From Rhyacophila brunnea (lineage: Eukaryota > Arthropoda > Insecta > Trichoptera > Rhyacophilidae), in contig JAGYXB010001609.1 in assembly GCA_022495005.1 (NCBI GenBank), forward strand, positions 186,001 through 250,000: DNA of 64,000 nt, written 5' to 3'. This document shows positions 13,001-25,000 of this stretch, piece after piece. A program made the position numbers and the translations under genes. The notes beneath the pieces were generated by a model that searched no databases, was not told where the DNA came from, and worked only from the letters and a program-made list of their open reading frames with translations. How positions within the stretch are numbered: the first letter of the stretch is position 1; every line of letters begins with the position of its first letter.

Positions 13001-16000
13001 TTTACTCCAATCGTGGACTGCGGGTCCCTTCGTGCCGATCACATACGATTTTGATAGTTTCAACTCAGGCGTTAACCCTAGTGTACAGCTCAATGAAAAT
13101 TCCACAGAAATGGAATTTTTTCGTCATTTTCTCAACAAAACAATAATGAATACCATAGTTAACCATACAAATAATTACCACAACCATATGCTCAACACAC
13201 AGGCCCACACTCCGAATGCAAGGATCCATGCCTGGTATGATACATGCCCAGAAGAGATGTATGTTTTTTATGCTGTATCAATGTTGATGACAAGAAATCG
13301 CCATCTCACAATTGAAGAACATTGGAGTGCTGATCCATTATTAAAGTCTAAAATATTTGGCCAAACTATGATAAGAGATCGGTATGAGTTGATTCTACAA
13401 ATGCTACATTACTCTGATACCCAAATTCCTACTGGAGATCGTCTTTATAAAGTGCGCTCACTTCTTGACCACTGCAGAAAAATATTCAAAGAAACAATGC
13501 TACCAAACGAAAATCTCTGCATCGACGAAAGTATCATTGTTTTTAAAGGGAGATTAATATTCAAACAATTTATACCGTCCAAAAGACATAGGTTTGGAAT
13601 CAAATTATTTGTGATTTGTGATGTGGAAACCGGTTATATTTTAGACTTTATTATTTATTGTGGTGTAGAAACCGAAATAAGTGATAGTGAACTTTTGGGA
13701 ATATCTGGGGCTGTTGTCACCACTTTGATGAAGGATTATTTTGGTAAAGGGCATAAACTATTTTGTGATAATTGGTACAGCAGCCATGAATTATTTCAGT
13801 TTCTACATAAAAAAAAGACAAATGCTTGCGGCACGGTACGTAAAACACGAAAGTCAATGCCAAAATTTGATAAACTGAAGAAAGGACAAGTAAAATCTCT
13901 TAACCGTGGCCCATTGCTCGTGTTAAAATGGCATGATAGGCGGGAAGTGCATATGATCAGTACCATGCATGATGACTCCATGGTACCGACAGATAAAATT
14001 AATAGGGCCACAGGACAACCCATTATAAAACCACAATGCGTTGTGGATTATAATAAAAATATGGGCACGGTAGACAAAGCTGACATGATGTTGAGCAGCC
14101 TCTCGTGTATGCGAAAGAGTCTTAAGTGGTATAAAAAGGTTGGATTCCACATCATAGATTTATTTTTATTAAATAGTAGCATACTTTACAAAGTTATCAC
14201 CGGTAAAAAAATTCGTTTAGCTGAATTTCAATTAAACGTAATCCGGCAATTAATCGAAACATATGGCAGTGCCTCAAGACCATCGACATCACAAACTGCT
14301 CGTGTAGTTAATAACCCAAAAAGAATTTTAAAAACAGAACTCCTAAGACATTTACCCCGTAAAATTCCTCCAACAGTAAATAAAACAAAACCATATCGAA
14401 GATGTTGTGTGTGTATTGCTTCAACTACTAAAGATAAAAAAAGAAAAATGACGAACATTATGTGTGAAGCATGTGATGTCGCTTTATGCTCTGTGCCCTG
14501 TTTTTATGACTACCATGACAAAATCAATTTTTGAAATATAGTTAAGCCATAAACATTAATTAGGTGACTGAAATATGAGACCAAGTTGTAAGGAAATAAT
14601 ATAACAATAACGATTGTGTGCGTTCTGTGTTGGTGTTAAAAAACGTGTGAACATTAATCATCGGCGCAAGTGTCTACCACTTATCCGGTATCATAGAGGC
14701 CACTTCACTCTGCGGTATGTACTCCAAGCGTGCTTTATTATGTATGACAGAATTTCTTAAAGCTCTGTTGCTTAATTTACGATCTTTTTGTTTATTTTCA
14801 CATGCTGTAAAATTAAAAGGAATGTTTTATTATAGCTAGAGCCACTCAGTGGATTTTAGGTACATTTTTAATGACGTTTCGGTATGATTTATGAATCGTA
14901 AAAATCGCAGCGCGCCCGAACAAGTACATGAGCGAAATTATGTCGCGATAAAAAGGTTAATAAGACATTTATTGTTAATATTGTGTAGGTTCAATCTTGG
15001 AAATACATAGGTTTAATGGAGTAAATAATATTGTAATAATATAATAATGTCATAGTAAAAAAATTGTATTTATTTATGAAAATATAACAAATAGAAATAC
15101 AAGTTCAATTAAAATAAAAAATAACATATTGTGTCGACAATAACAATTTAAAAAAATTTAAGATTTAAGAAATTAAACATTATTCCCGATAATATGCCCG
15201 CAATAATACCAACGCATCAAGTGTTTCGTCATTTATTCTCGATCTAATTTTGGTACCCAGGCAGCCTGCTGCTGAAAAAGCACGTTCAGCTTCCACACTC
15301 GTTGGGGGTATCGTCATCAGATATTTATATACCAATTCAAGTTGATGACCAAGAGAACCCCCATTTTCAAATAATACCATTTCTTTTTTTATTACAGACA
15401 TGAGGCCAGTATCATTTTGAACTTTCGGTTCGCACGTCATCATGCTTTTTGTTATTGCGTCTTGTAACTGTTCTTTCATCGTTATTTGTTCACTTGATAA
15501 AGATTCTATACGAGATGACTGTGTTGAAGAGGGTTCAATAGATGCTGTACGATCGAGTGGCTCTGGTATTTGCAGCATACCTTGTTCCTTTTTTTCAGCT
15601 AATCTTTCAATTAATTTTTTAATTGTTTCCCTCATAGTTTTAGGAGTTGCTGTCGAAAACATTTTGTCATCTTCATTGTCATCGAATGATTGAGGATTTA
15701 TTAGATATTTAAGTGTATCAGTTAATTCGGTTCGTCTTCGTTTTTGTATATGTTTTTTTAGAGAAATTGACATATCTTTGCTTAATGCAGATTTAAGCTC
15801 GGTCAATAGCTTGAAACTGAAATTTAAAATTGCGTCGGCTGCGGACAAGTTGGAGTCACGTCGGCAGATGCTTCGACAGCTAATTTTAAGGGTTACAAGA
15901 CATCTATAATTTCTGCAATTTTCATCCAGTCATTTTCATGAAATGTCACGGGAAAATTCCTCAAATCTATTAGTGTTTTTTGTATACTTGATTTCAAATA

Positions 16001-19000
16001 TATAAATCGCTCCAGCATATCGTCGGTGTTTTGTAAAAAGGGCGAATCAACCATTTTGGCGAAATCGAGATTTTAATGAAAATGCAATATGTACCCCACT
16101 AGCTTTGTTGTGTAAAAACGGCAAATTTTTATCTCCACAGGAAAGTACTTAAAAACGATAATCGACTAAAATTAAATTAATTAAAATTACGAAATAAAAA
16201 GCAAATGTGACATATTAGGCATATTAAAATATTATATAATAATATCTATTATAATGGCAGTATTCTTTCTAAGCTTTATTTTAAACTTGTTAGATATTTA
16301 TAATCATCTACAGGTAAAAAACAAATAAATGTCAAAAGTTAAAAATCCTCCTCCTGTAAAGTAGCATTTTGGTTGATTCGCCCTTTTTACAAAACACCGA
16401 CGATATTATAAAGACTATTCCACCTTGTTTTACAGTCTAATATAAGTGACAGTTCTTTTCCGTGTTCATCTCTAATGAATTTTTGTAAATGAGCATCATT
16501 TTTAGAGGGTGATCTTCTAAATAATGCTACAAATTTTCTGACTCTATTTACTGTATCGCTGATACAGTGTTCTTCCGATAAAATAATATTTTCCGGTTCA
16601 CAGTGAGCTATGGTAAATCCTCCTTCTTCATAGCCATCAGTGAATTCATCATTTTCTTCAGAGCATGATTCTGTGGATTGAGCTGGAATCTTTTTATAAA
16701 GGACTTCAGAAATACCAAGGTGAATTCCATGACCGATACATAATTGGTGTTCTGAGATGACAAGCTTTCCAACACGCACCATAACGCTTGCACCGTCGGT
16801 TACTATGGAAACTATATCATTATCCAATGAAATACGGTGTTTTTCTAGGCGTTTCTTTATTAATTCTACACAAGCATCGGCTGGCATTGATACATACACT
16901 CTAGATCAGGGGGGGGCAAACTGCGGCCCGCCGGGTATTTTTTATGGCCCGCCATCGTTAATTGTACTTCTGATTACGAATAACTTTTATATAATTTTTT
17001 TAAAAATATTGACAATAGATTAAATTTGAAGAATTTGTTGTTTCGTAAATGTATTATCTCAGTACGTCTTCCTAGCGTCTCGTCTCACACTATGTAACCA
17101 CTATTTTCTACGTTGAACATCGTGACACATTTAAATACTTTTAACTCCGCGTTGCAAGGAAAAAAAATATATGCCCATGATATGGTAAAAACTTTGAATG
17201 GATTTCAATTAAAACTCAAGTTATTCCTTCGACAAAATAAATATCGAATAACAACGTGGACCTCTTTCCAACTTTGAAGTTGCTGAATATACCAGAATAT
17301 AAATTTGAAGAATATGGTAAAATTATTAAAGCTCTGAATGACGATTTTTCACAAAGATTTGGTGACTTCCGAAAAATTTAGACTAGTTTAACAATAGTAC
17401 GCGATCCATTTTCAATAGATATTGATAAAGTGTACCGACAGAGCTACAACTTGAGATTATTGATCTGCAGTGTGACACAGATTTAAGAGAATTGTATCGT
17501 CGTGAAGAAATCTCCAAATTTTACAATGTCCTTAATTCAGACAAATTCGACCAACTTAAAGGTTATGCAAGAAAAATGTTCGTTATTTTTGGATCAACCT
17601 ATATATGTGAACAAACATTTTCGATCATGAACCGCAATAAAAAAAATTACGATTAAATATCTCCAATGCCCATTTAGTTTTGAGAATATCAACTACAAAA
17701 TTAACACCTGAATTTAAAAAATGTTAAAAAAAACAGTTTCGTTCTTCTAATTATTTTTTTTGTAATGTTTTTTTTTCGTGATAATAAATAGTGTATATCT
17801 AAAAATGGTATTTTACTTGCGGCCCGCCGCTCATTTTAAATTCTTGAATTTGGCCCTCCATCCAAAAAGTTTGCCCCCCCCTGCTCTAGATAAACCAATA
17901 TTCCAAAATTTACCATTTTCACTGTGCACATTAATGTTCATGTAGCGTTTATTGGCCCCTGATGTCCACTCATCCAATGTCAAACTAAAACGCTTTCCGT
18001 TTTTCTTATATTCATAAATTTCTTCGATAATTTTATTTCGAATTTTCTTGCTGTAATCTACTACACGGTTTCTTATTGAAGTAGCAGAAGAAGGGAGGGA
18101 CTGGTATCCTTTAGCCAACAGAGCTGCTCTCAAATCAATCGATGTAGTAAAAACACTGAATGGCAAACCATCTCGCGATGTCATCGTGCCAGCACAGCGT
18201 CAAGTGATTGATATTCTTTGGTTAAAAAATAATCAGATATAAATTTTCACTTCAGCGGTCGTTCAGGAGTTTCGGTGGTTTTCGTAACAGGATTGAATGT
18301 ACTTGATGGAAGAGAATTATTGACAGAAGTTGGATCATAAATTTTCATCTTGTGTATTGAAAACAAATGTGTGTGCAGTCCTTTGGTACTTCCTCCGCCA
18401 GTTTTTAACACCATATTACATGTTTTACACTTAGCTGTAGCTCCATCAACTGATGTCAAATCGTATTTCCATATTGAATTGATATCACCATCTTTCTTGT
18501 GAATGCGATATTTTAATTGTTCATTCATTTTTCTGTAGGTGTCCTGTTGAAATACGATCTTAGAACTGATTGAAATAAAAAAAGATGCCAGATTATTTAT
18601 ATAGTATCTGAAAGGAGTGATTTTTTGTTGATTCGTCATAATTTCAATTGTTACGAGGGTGGGTCAATAAGTCCTTAGAAAAGCCGACAGGTGGCGCGAC
18701 TAGTACTATAAGCGGTTTGTTTTCATGCAGCGGCACTACCGATTCAGTATGCTGCGAAGTTTCAATCAGATTGGTCGGGTTGTTGTGTGTTTCTCGTACA
18801 TTTGTAGAAATGGAAAATGGAAAATGGAGAAAATTGAGTTTAGAGCTGTTATTAAACATTTTAATATAAAAGGGTTAACAGCAAAGGAAATAAAAATGAG
18901 TTGGATTTAGTTCACGGCATATCTGCTCCTTCACTTGCAACTATTTATAACTGGTTAAATGAATTTAAGCGTGGTCGTACATCAACAAAGGATGAACCAC

Positions 19001-22000
19001 GCTCAGGACGTCCTGTAGAGGTGACTACACCAGAAATGATCAATAAAATCCACGATGTGGTGTTAAGTGACCGAAGATTAAAGTTGAGTGAGATAATTGA
19101 GGTTACAGGGATCTCAAAAGATAGCGTCATTTCTATTTTACATGACAAATTGGGCATGAAAAAAAATTTCTGCAAGATGGGTGCCGCGTTTGCTCACAGT
19201 CGACAATAAACGCAATAGGGTGGTGGCCTCTAAAGCCCTGTTGTCGCTCATGCAACGCAATCCGGATGAATTTTTTCGTCGCTTTGTGACTGTAGATGAA
19301 ACATGGATACACCACTATACTCCTGGGACGAAAGAACAGTCAAAGCAGTGGATTGCGAAAGGCGAACCATGTCCAAAGAAGGCGAAAACCGTAAAATCAG
19401 CTGGTAAGGTTATGGCTACTGTATTTTGGGATGCACGTGGAATTATTTTCGTTGACTATTTGGAAAAAGGAAAAACAATAGCAGGGGATTATTATGCATC
19501 TTTATTGGACCAGCTAAAAAACAAAATTGAAGAAAAACGGCCTCATTTAAACTGGAAAAAATCCTCTTTCATCAGGACAATGCCCGTGTTCACACATGTT
19601 TACGATCAATGGCTAAAATTGAAGAATTGAAGTTCGAATTGGTCGACCACCCACCGTATTCGCCAGATTTAGCCCCCAGTGACTTTTTCCTTTTCCCAAA
19701 CTTAAAAATGGCTAAGTGGACAACGTTTTTTTTCAAATGAAGAAGTCATCGATCGGACAAATGCTTATTTTGAGGACCTTCCGAAAACTTATTTTTCTGA
19801 CGGTTTAAAAAAAATTGAGAAACGTCTAACCAAGTGTATTGAGCTCAAAGGAGATTATGTTGAGAAATAAAAAAAAATACAAAAATAAAAACTGTTTTAA
19901 TGCTTTTTTCTAAGGAATTATTGACCCACCCTCGTATTATTTTAAAAAGAGAGATAATACATAATGTTTTTATTGATGCTGTTTTTTTAAATGCATTAAC
20001 TTCCGGATGTTATGATAGAGTTCCGACTGTAATGCTTTTTACATCCATAAAAAACATGCGCGCTTACAATATTTTCAAAGTCTTTGCAAATTGGTAATAA
20101 TATTAAAATAATTATTATTTGAGAATGTAAGTATGTGCCGCCAAAGAAATGATTCAGATAGAATGATAGATAATAAAATATTGTATTATTTCATTATTAT
20201 TATAATGAATCGCAAGCGAATGAATAAGAGCTGACAAAGGACAACATATTATAATAATAACAATAACTAATAAAAAAAATACTAAGGGCGAAGATTTCTG
20301 TCGAAAATACGTCGCCGCACTTTGGTCACCCGATCCGCTTGTTTTGATGGCTCTGTCGGAAAATGTTTTTATTCCTAATTTCTAATGTAGTTATGTTATT
20401 AAAAGTATTATTAGTAAGTAAGTATTTTATTTTATTTTCCATAAAAATTGATAAAAAACCAATCCCGGGATTCATGTGTATCGAAAATAGTTCGGGATCC
20501 CGGGATTGGAATCGCTAGGTGTGACCTTTTCCGATATAATCATTTAATAATGTTGTTACCACCGCACCAGATATTCCCAAATTTTGGTCATCACTATATC
20601 TGTGCCATCGCCACAATATATAATAAAATCGATTATCGTTAATCGATTAATTATAATCGAATGAAGGCATTTGATTCAATAAAAAAATCTTCTATTATCG
20701 ATGCCTTATATAACCAAGGAACTTCTAGACGCTATATAAACATCCTCAATAACATTTATAGTAATGCAACAGCAAATGTAAAGCTTCATAAACCATCCTG
20801 TAGATTTCCAATTAGCAAGGGTGTCCGCCAAGGTGACACAATCACACCCAAACTATTAACATCCACTCTAGAATATATATTTAGACGCATCGACTGGGAG
20901 AGAAGAGGAATCCTCATCAACGGAGAATACCTCAGTCACCCGCACTTTGCAGACGACATTGTTGTCTTCGCCGAAACTCAAGAAGAACTCCAGGACATGA
21001 TGCAAGAGCTCGCAAATGAAAGCTTGAAAGTAGGTTTAAAGATTAATGTCTCAAAGACAAAAGTAATGATAAACCACTTCGCTGATCCAAAAGCGATCTT
21101 CATCAATGGCAAATAAATCAAGGATCAAATCAATCGATGATCAACAGCTACATATGTCTACCTCGGACAACAGATATATGTAGATGGAGGCATAGATGAC
21201 GAGAGTGCATTTGGGCGCTTAAGTAATATCTTCAAGAGCGACCTTCCAAAATGCCTAAAGCGTAAAGTATTCAACCAATGTGTGCTACCAGTGCTAACGT
21301 ATGCTTGCGAAACATGGACTCTCAACACACGAGAGATCCAAAAATTGAGAGTTGCGCAACGTGGCATGGAAAGGTGCATGTTGGGCATAACTCATAAGGA
21401 CCGCAGAAGAAACCAATAGAAAAGGAAGCAAACAAGAGTGAGAGATGTGATAGAGGTAACCAAATTGATGAAATGGTGGTAGGCCCGAAACGCACGGCGA
21501 ACGGACAACCACTGGACGAATACAGTCATTCAGTGGTACCCGAGGGACACTAAGCGGCCACAGGGGCTCCCCAAAACCCACTGGTTTGACGAACTTATCA
21601 GGTTTGGTAGAAGTACGTTGCAGAGAAAAGCAAGGAACTGAGAAGAGTGGAGGGAGCTGGGGGAGACCTTCATCCAGCAGTGGATCGACCCCGGCTGAAA
21701 ATATATATACAGTAGAACCTCGTTAATAAGAACACGGATAATCCGAAATTCGCCGTAATTCGAATTTTTCGCGAAAAAAAGTCTCTTGAACATTATTTTC
21801 ATATAAAACCATACCTTTAATTCGAATTTCGTAATTCGAAATTATTTCAGAGTCCTGGCATATAAAAATATTCAATAAATCATATAAAGTATACTATTTC
21901 ATAAGCCAGTCATTGAAAATTGTGACAGACTTCGTAAAATATCATAAATTACTTATTATAAGGTAATAAAAATAATCCTGACATTTTATGACCCATTAAC

Positions 22001-25000
22001 ACACACGGAATCGGAAATTTGGTAGGCACATCTATGATCGTAAACAATATTGATGAAAATCAAAAAAAAAAAAATATTTTTATATTTTCCCCCCATACAT
22101 TACATAATTCGAATTTTTTTTTCGATTTTCGGTCCTGTGGAATTCGTATTAACGATGTTTTACTGTACCAAGTAGCTTTTCTAACATGAGAATTTTTCGT
22201 GTTTGGGCACAATGGGTGAATGTGATAGGATGCAAGTGAATGTGAGTGAAGAGGTACCTTGTAGAAGGGGACTCTTGGCGAGCGCAAGTACTTGGGGCAG
22301 GGTGGTGCGGTGCAGGCGGGCCATGGAGGCGGGGTGGGCACGACAGGCGGAGCAGAGCAGGCCGAGAGTGAGCTGCGCGATATGTAGGTCAGCCTCGCCC
22401 ACCAGCGGCGGCAGCTCGGCAAGTGCGCCGTCCACCAACTCGGGGCTCATCCCTGCGCTGTAGTTCCTCACCAGCGTGTCTAGTAGCACCAGTGTGGACA
22501 GTTTCAAAGCCCGCTGGTTCTTGCGCAGAAATGATCCCAGGATCGGTACTGCCTCCGGCTGGAAACCCAACATTCACATTCGAGAGAGCGCATTCGACAT
22601 TTCATTAGATTATTGTGATATTAATAAAAGGGAAGACACGCATGACATACCAATATGAGCCTCAGATCGATTCGCAGCGGAGAAGCGGCAATCTTGGTGA
22701 GGGCCTTCACGGTCGTCAATCGGGTTATCTCGTTCTTCAGCCTTTCCAAAAAGATCGGAAGGCAACCGGGGAGCGCTTCCTGCAATCGAAATGATCGTCA
22801 GTGGGTCAATTAAAGGCATCGCGGTGGGGTACGCCAAAACGGACGAGTGAATTACCTCCAAGTGGTCTCCGAGACTGCACAGCAGCTGTCCCATTGCAGC
22901 GATGGCCCTCTCCTTGACTTCCTGGTCGATGTCGGCGGCGCAGAGACGCACCATGGTACATGTGTACATCGGCCGCACAAACTCTTCCAGCTCGGGGGGT
23001 AGCTCCGACGGACCGTCCGCTCCTTGGCGATTCACAAAACAGATTGTCAGAGGGTGAACGTCAGGGGAAGTTAGGGAGGTGGGAAGGGGACTACTCACCA
23101 AATGGTCGAATCACTTTGACGAGAGCCTGCATTACGCGGAGAGCTTCAGCAGTAATCTTGTAAAAGGGGTCGGCCACACAGGCCAGCAAAGCTGGGAGGA
23201 GGTGTGCTGCGTGAGGACGGAGCGCCGCACCACATGGCCCTGCTACCAGCCACTGCACGAATACCAGCGTATCGATCTTCATGTTGGATGACGAATTCTT
23301 GTCGCTGGATGTGCAAAAAAAATATCATGATTACCCGGAAATTATGACATTTCCGTGACTAGGTGACAAATGTTGAGATAAATATATTTAAAATAAAGTC
23401 ACCTACATAATATTGTCAATTCAATTCAATTTAAGTGAATTGACATAAGTGAGAAGTATTTATATGGTTGTGTCTTTAGTCGGGCTGGGCTTTCTTGCTT
23501 CAGTCGGAATAAATGCTATAAATCGCAAAAGGGTTCACAAAAAGTACATAAAGAAGTATTGAAAAGGATGAGTAAGGGCGAATAGACAATAGAGTACCTG
23601 AGGGAGTAGTGCAGGGCGGGCACAAGGCGGGGTACATGGGGAGCGAGGGCGCGGGGCCGGGCGGCCAGGAGCTCCCGGAGCAGGAGCAGCGCCTCCTGAC
23701 GCGCCCGCGGCCATCGCCCCCGCAACACGGCCAGCACACCTCTCACAACGCTGCCCACCTGCTCTTGCAGTAAGGCCAGGGGTGAGTCGGGCGGAAGGGG
23801 CGCTTCGGGGGCATCAGGGGGCGCACATATGGCGGGCCGGGTGCTACGCAGCAGGGCAATGTATGCGCTGAATATGTCACACTTCACATTCTCCTCTCGC
23901 TCTGAAAGAAACCGCAAATATGAAACATGTGTTTTTGAGGCCCGATCCATTGTGACTTTTAATATAGAATACGCTTATTGGCAAGACCTACCTTGAAAAT
24001 TGTCAGAAAGAAACTAAACGTCTGTTCCTGCAAGAAAAACCAAACTGGTCTAAACCATTCAAACCAAACTACTGTACGAAAACATCTTCTTGGCTACGCT
24101 CCAAGCGCTGTTGTTTACTTAATGGGAGGAGCTTATTAGTTTATAATGGAATTGCGGTTAAAAATGGGCGGATGATACACCCCTGTTACAGGCGGGCTTC
24201 TCCCGGTGTAAAATAATCATTTAGTAGCTTAAGTCGAAACGTAACCCTGACCTCTAGAAACGGCTTCATAAAACATCTAATCTGATTCCTTGCTCAACCA
24301 CGTAAGTATTTCTTTTTAATTTAAAAAGTAAAAATGATGATGGATGAAAGAGATAATTTTAAGACTAAATATAAGGATTTAAATATAATAAATTTTGCCG
24401 CGCATTGTGCGTGAAATCCTCGCGCGCCGGCGCCAGGGTCAGGCTCGTGATTCGCCGAATCAAAGATCACGCGATAAAATTTGGCCAATCACGAGAGTCC
24501 TTTTTTTTGCTGGATGGCGTCGGTACGAGGAATTTAAAAAGAAAGAAAAAAAAGTTAGTAAGCGTCCCCTTTCCGATAGGTACGGACCTGACGACTACAA
24601 CTGTAAAAATCCCAAATATAATTTGTAAAACTAAAAATTAAGAAAATGTAAAATATAAACAATATCACGTTACGAGCACGAAGGACTGTGTTTTATTTAC
24701 ACTCCAACCGTTGAAATATTTTTTTTTTTTTTGTGAATCCGGGGTTCGATGGACTCCTGAGCTAGCCGCTGGAACCCCGGGGATCTCACGGAGCATGTTA
24801 GTTCGCAGTTTTAATACGTAGCCAAGAAGATGTTTTCGTATAGTAGTGGGACACAATTTTCAACAACAAATTACAGTGTTGCAATACCTAAAATGAATAC
24901 GATATTTAATTTTATTTGTCTCTAAAACTGCAACACCTTTATTCGAACTTCAACTTGCCAACTTAATCAAAATTTAACCGAATGAATCTGTTACAAGGTA

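Larger units (their letters stand above)
15180..18639 (-). pseudogene. hAT transposase of the outer hAT element, broken
   Basis: Minus strand, N to C: a BED zinc finger at about 18530-18350 ([12 protein letters not shown], then HTHLFSIH), a stretch at 18184-17892 (DGLPFSVF, then [19 protein letters not shown]), then after the nested hAT 16898-16405 ([27 protein letters not shown] and [12 protein letters not shown]), and after the TA element the C-terminal dimerisation domain at 15330-15185 ([12 protein letters not shown], then [17 protein letters not shown]). Two insertions and several frameshifts or stops disrupt it. The interruption at 17892/16898 is clean and would restore the frame if precisely lost. 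Confidence 0.92.
11827..20517 (-). mobile_element. hAT element (TAGSGAWTCCAATCCCG termini), 8-bp target duplication GGTGTGAC
   Basis: Left end TAGGGAATCCAATCCCG and right end, inverted, TAGCGATTCCAATCCCG. The 8-bp target GGTGTGAC is present on both sides (11819-11826 and 20518-20525), diagnostic of hAT. Gross length is 8691 bp. Subtracting the four inserted elements and their duplications leaves about 3.07 kb, a normal size for an autonomous hAT. It carries a decayed transposase on the minus strand. Confidence 0.9.
10330..20632 (-). pseudogene. Dead piggyBac transposase (outer layer), interrupted twice
   Basis: Minus-strand remnants in family order: [13 protein letters not shown] at about 20630-20590, GKGHT at about 20530, then across the hAT insertion [12 protein letters not shown] at about 11800, [18 protein letters not shown] and [20 protein letters not shown] down to 11460, then across a TTAA element [12 protein letters not shown] at about 10690, and the Cys-rich tail with CHVCG at about 10450. 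It is related to the intact transposase at 12840-14534 but clearly different. The N-terminal half is missing; it abuts a LINE fragment near 20640. Frameshifts and stops are frequent. Confidence 0.88.
9479..22257. other. CAND1 intron 12: nested transposon stack
   Basis: This 12.8-kb intron holds, from outside in, a decayed piggyBac gene (minus strand), a hAT element inserted in it, and four further elements inserted in the hAT, plus a TTAA element elsewhere in the dead piggyBac. To the right are an RTE LINE fragment and a pogo-like MITE. The part from 9479 to 10205 is AT-rich with nothing recognised. Confidence 0.9.

Noticed and set aside
20661..21116. Reverse transcriptase as part of a retron or diversity-generating system
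   Set aside because: Motifs and the C-terminal tail are those of an RTE-type LINE. It is truncated, has stops and sits in a eukaryotic intron.
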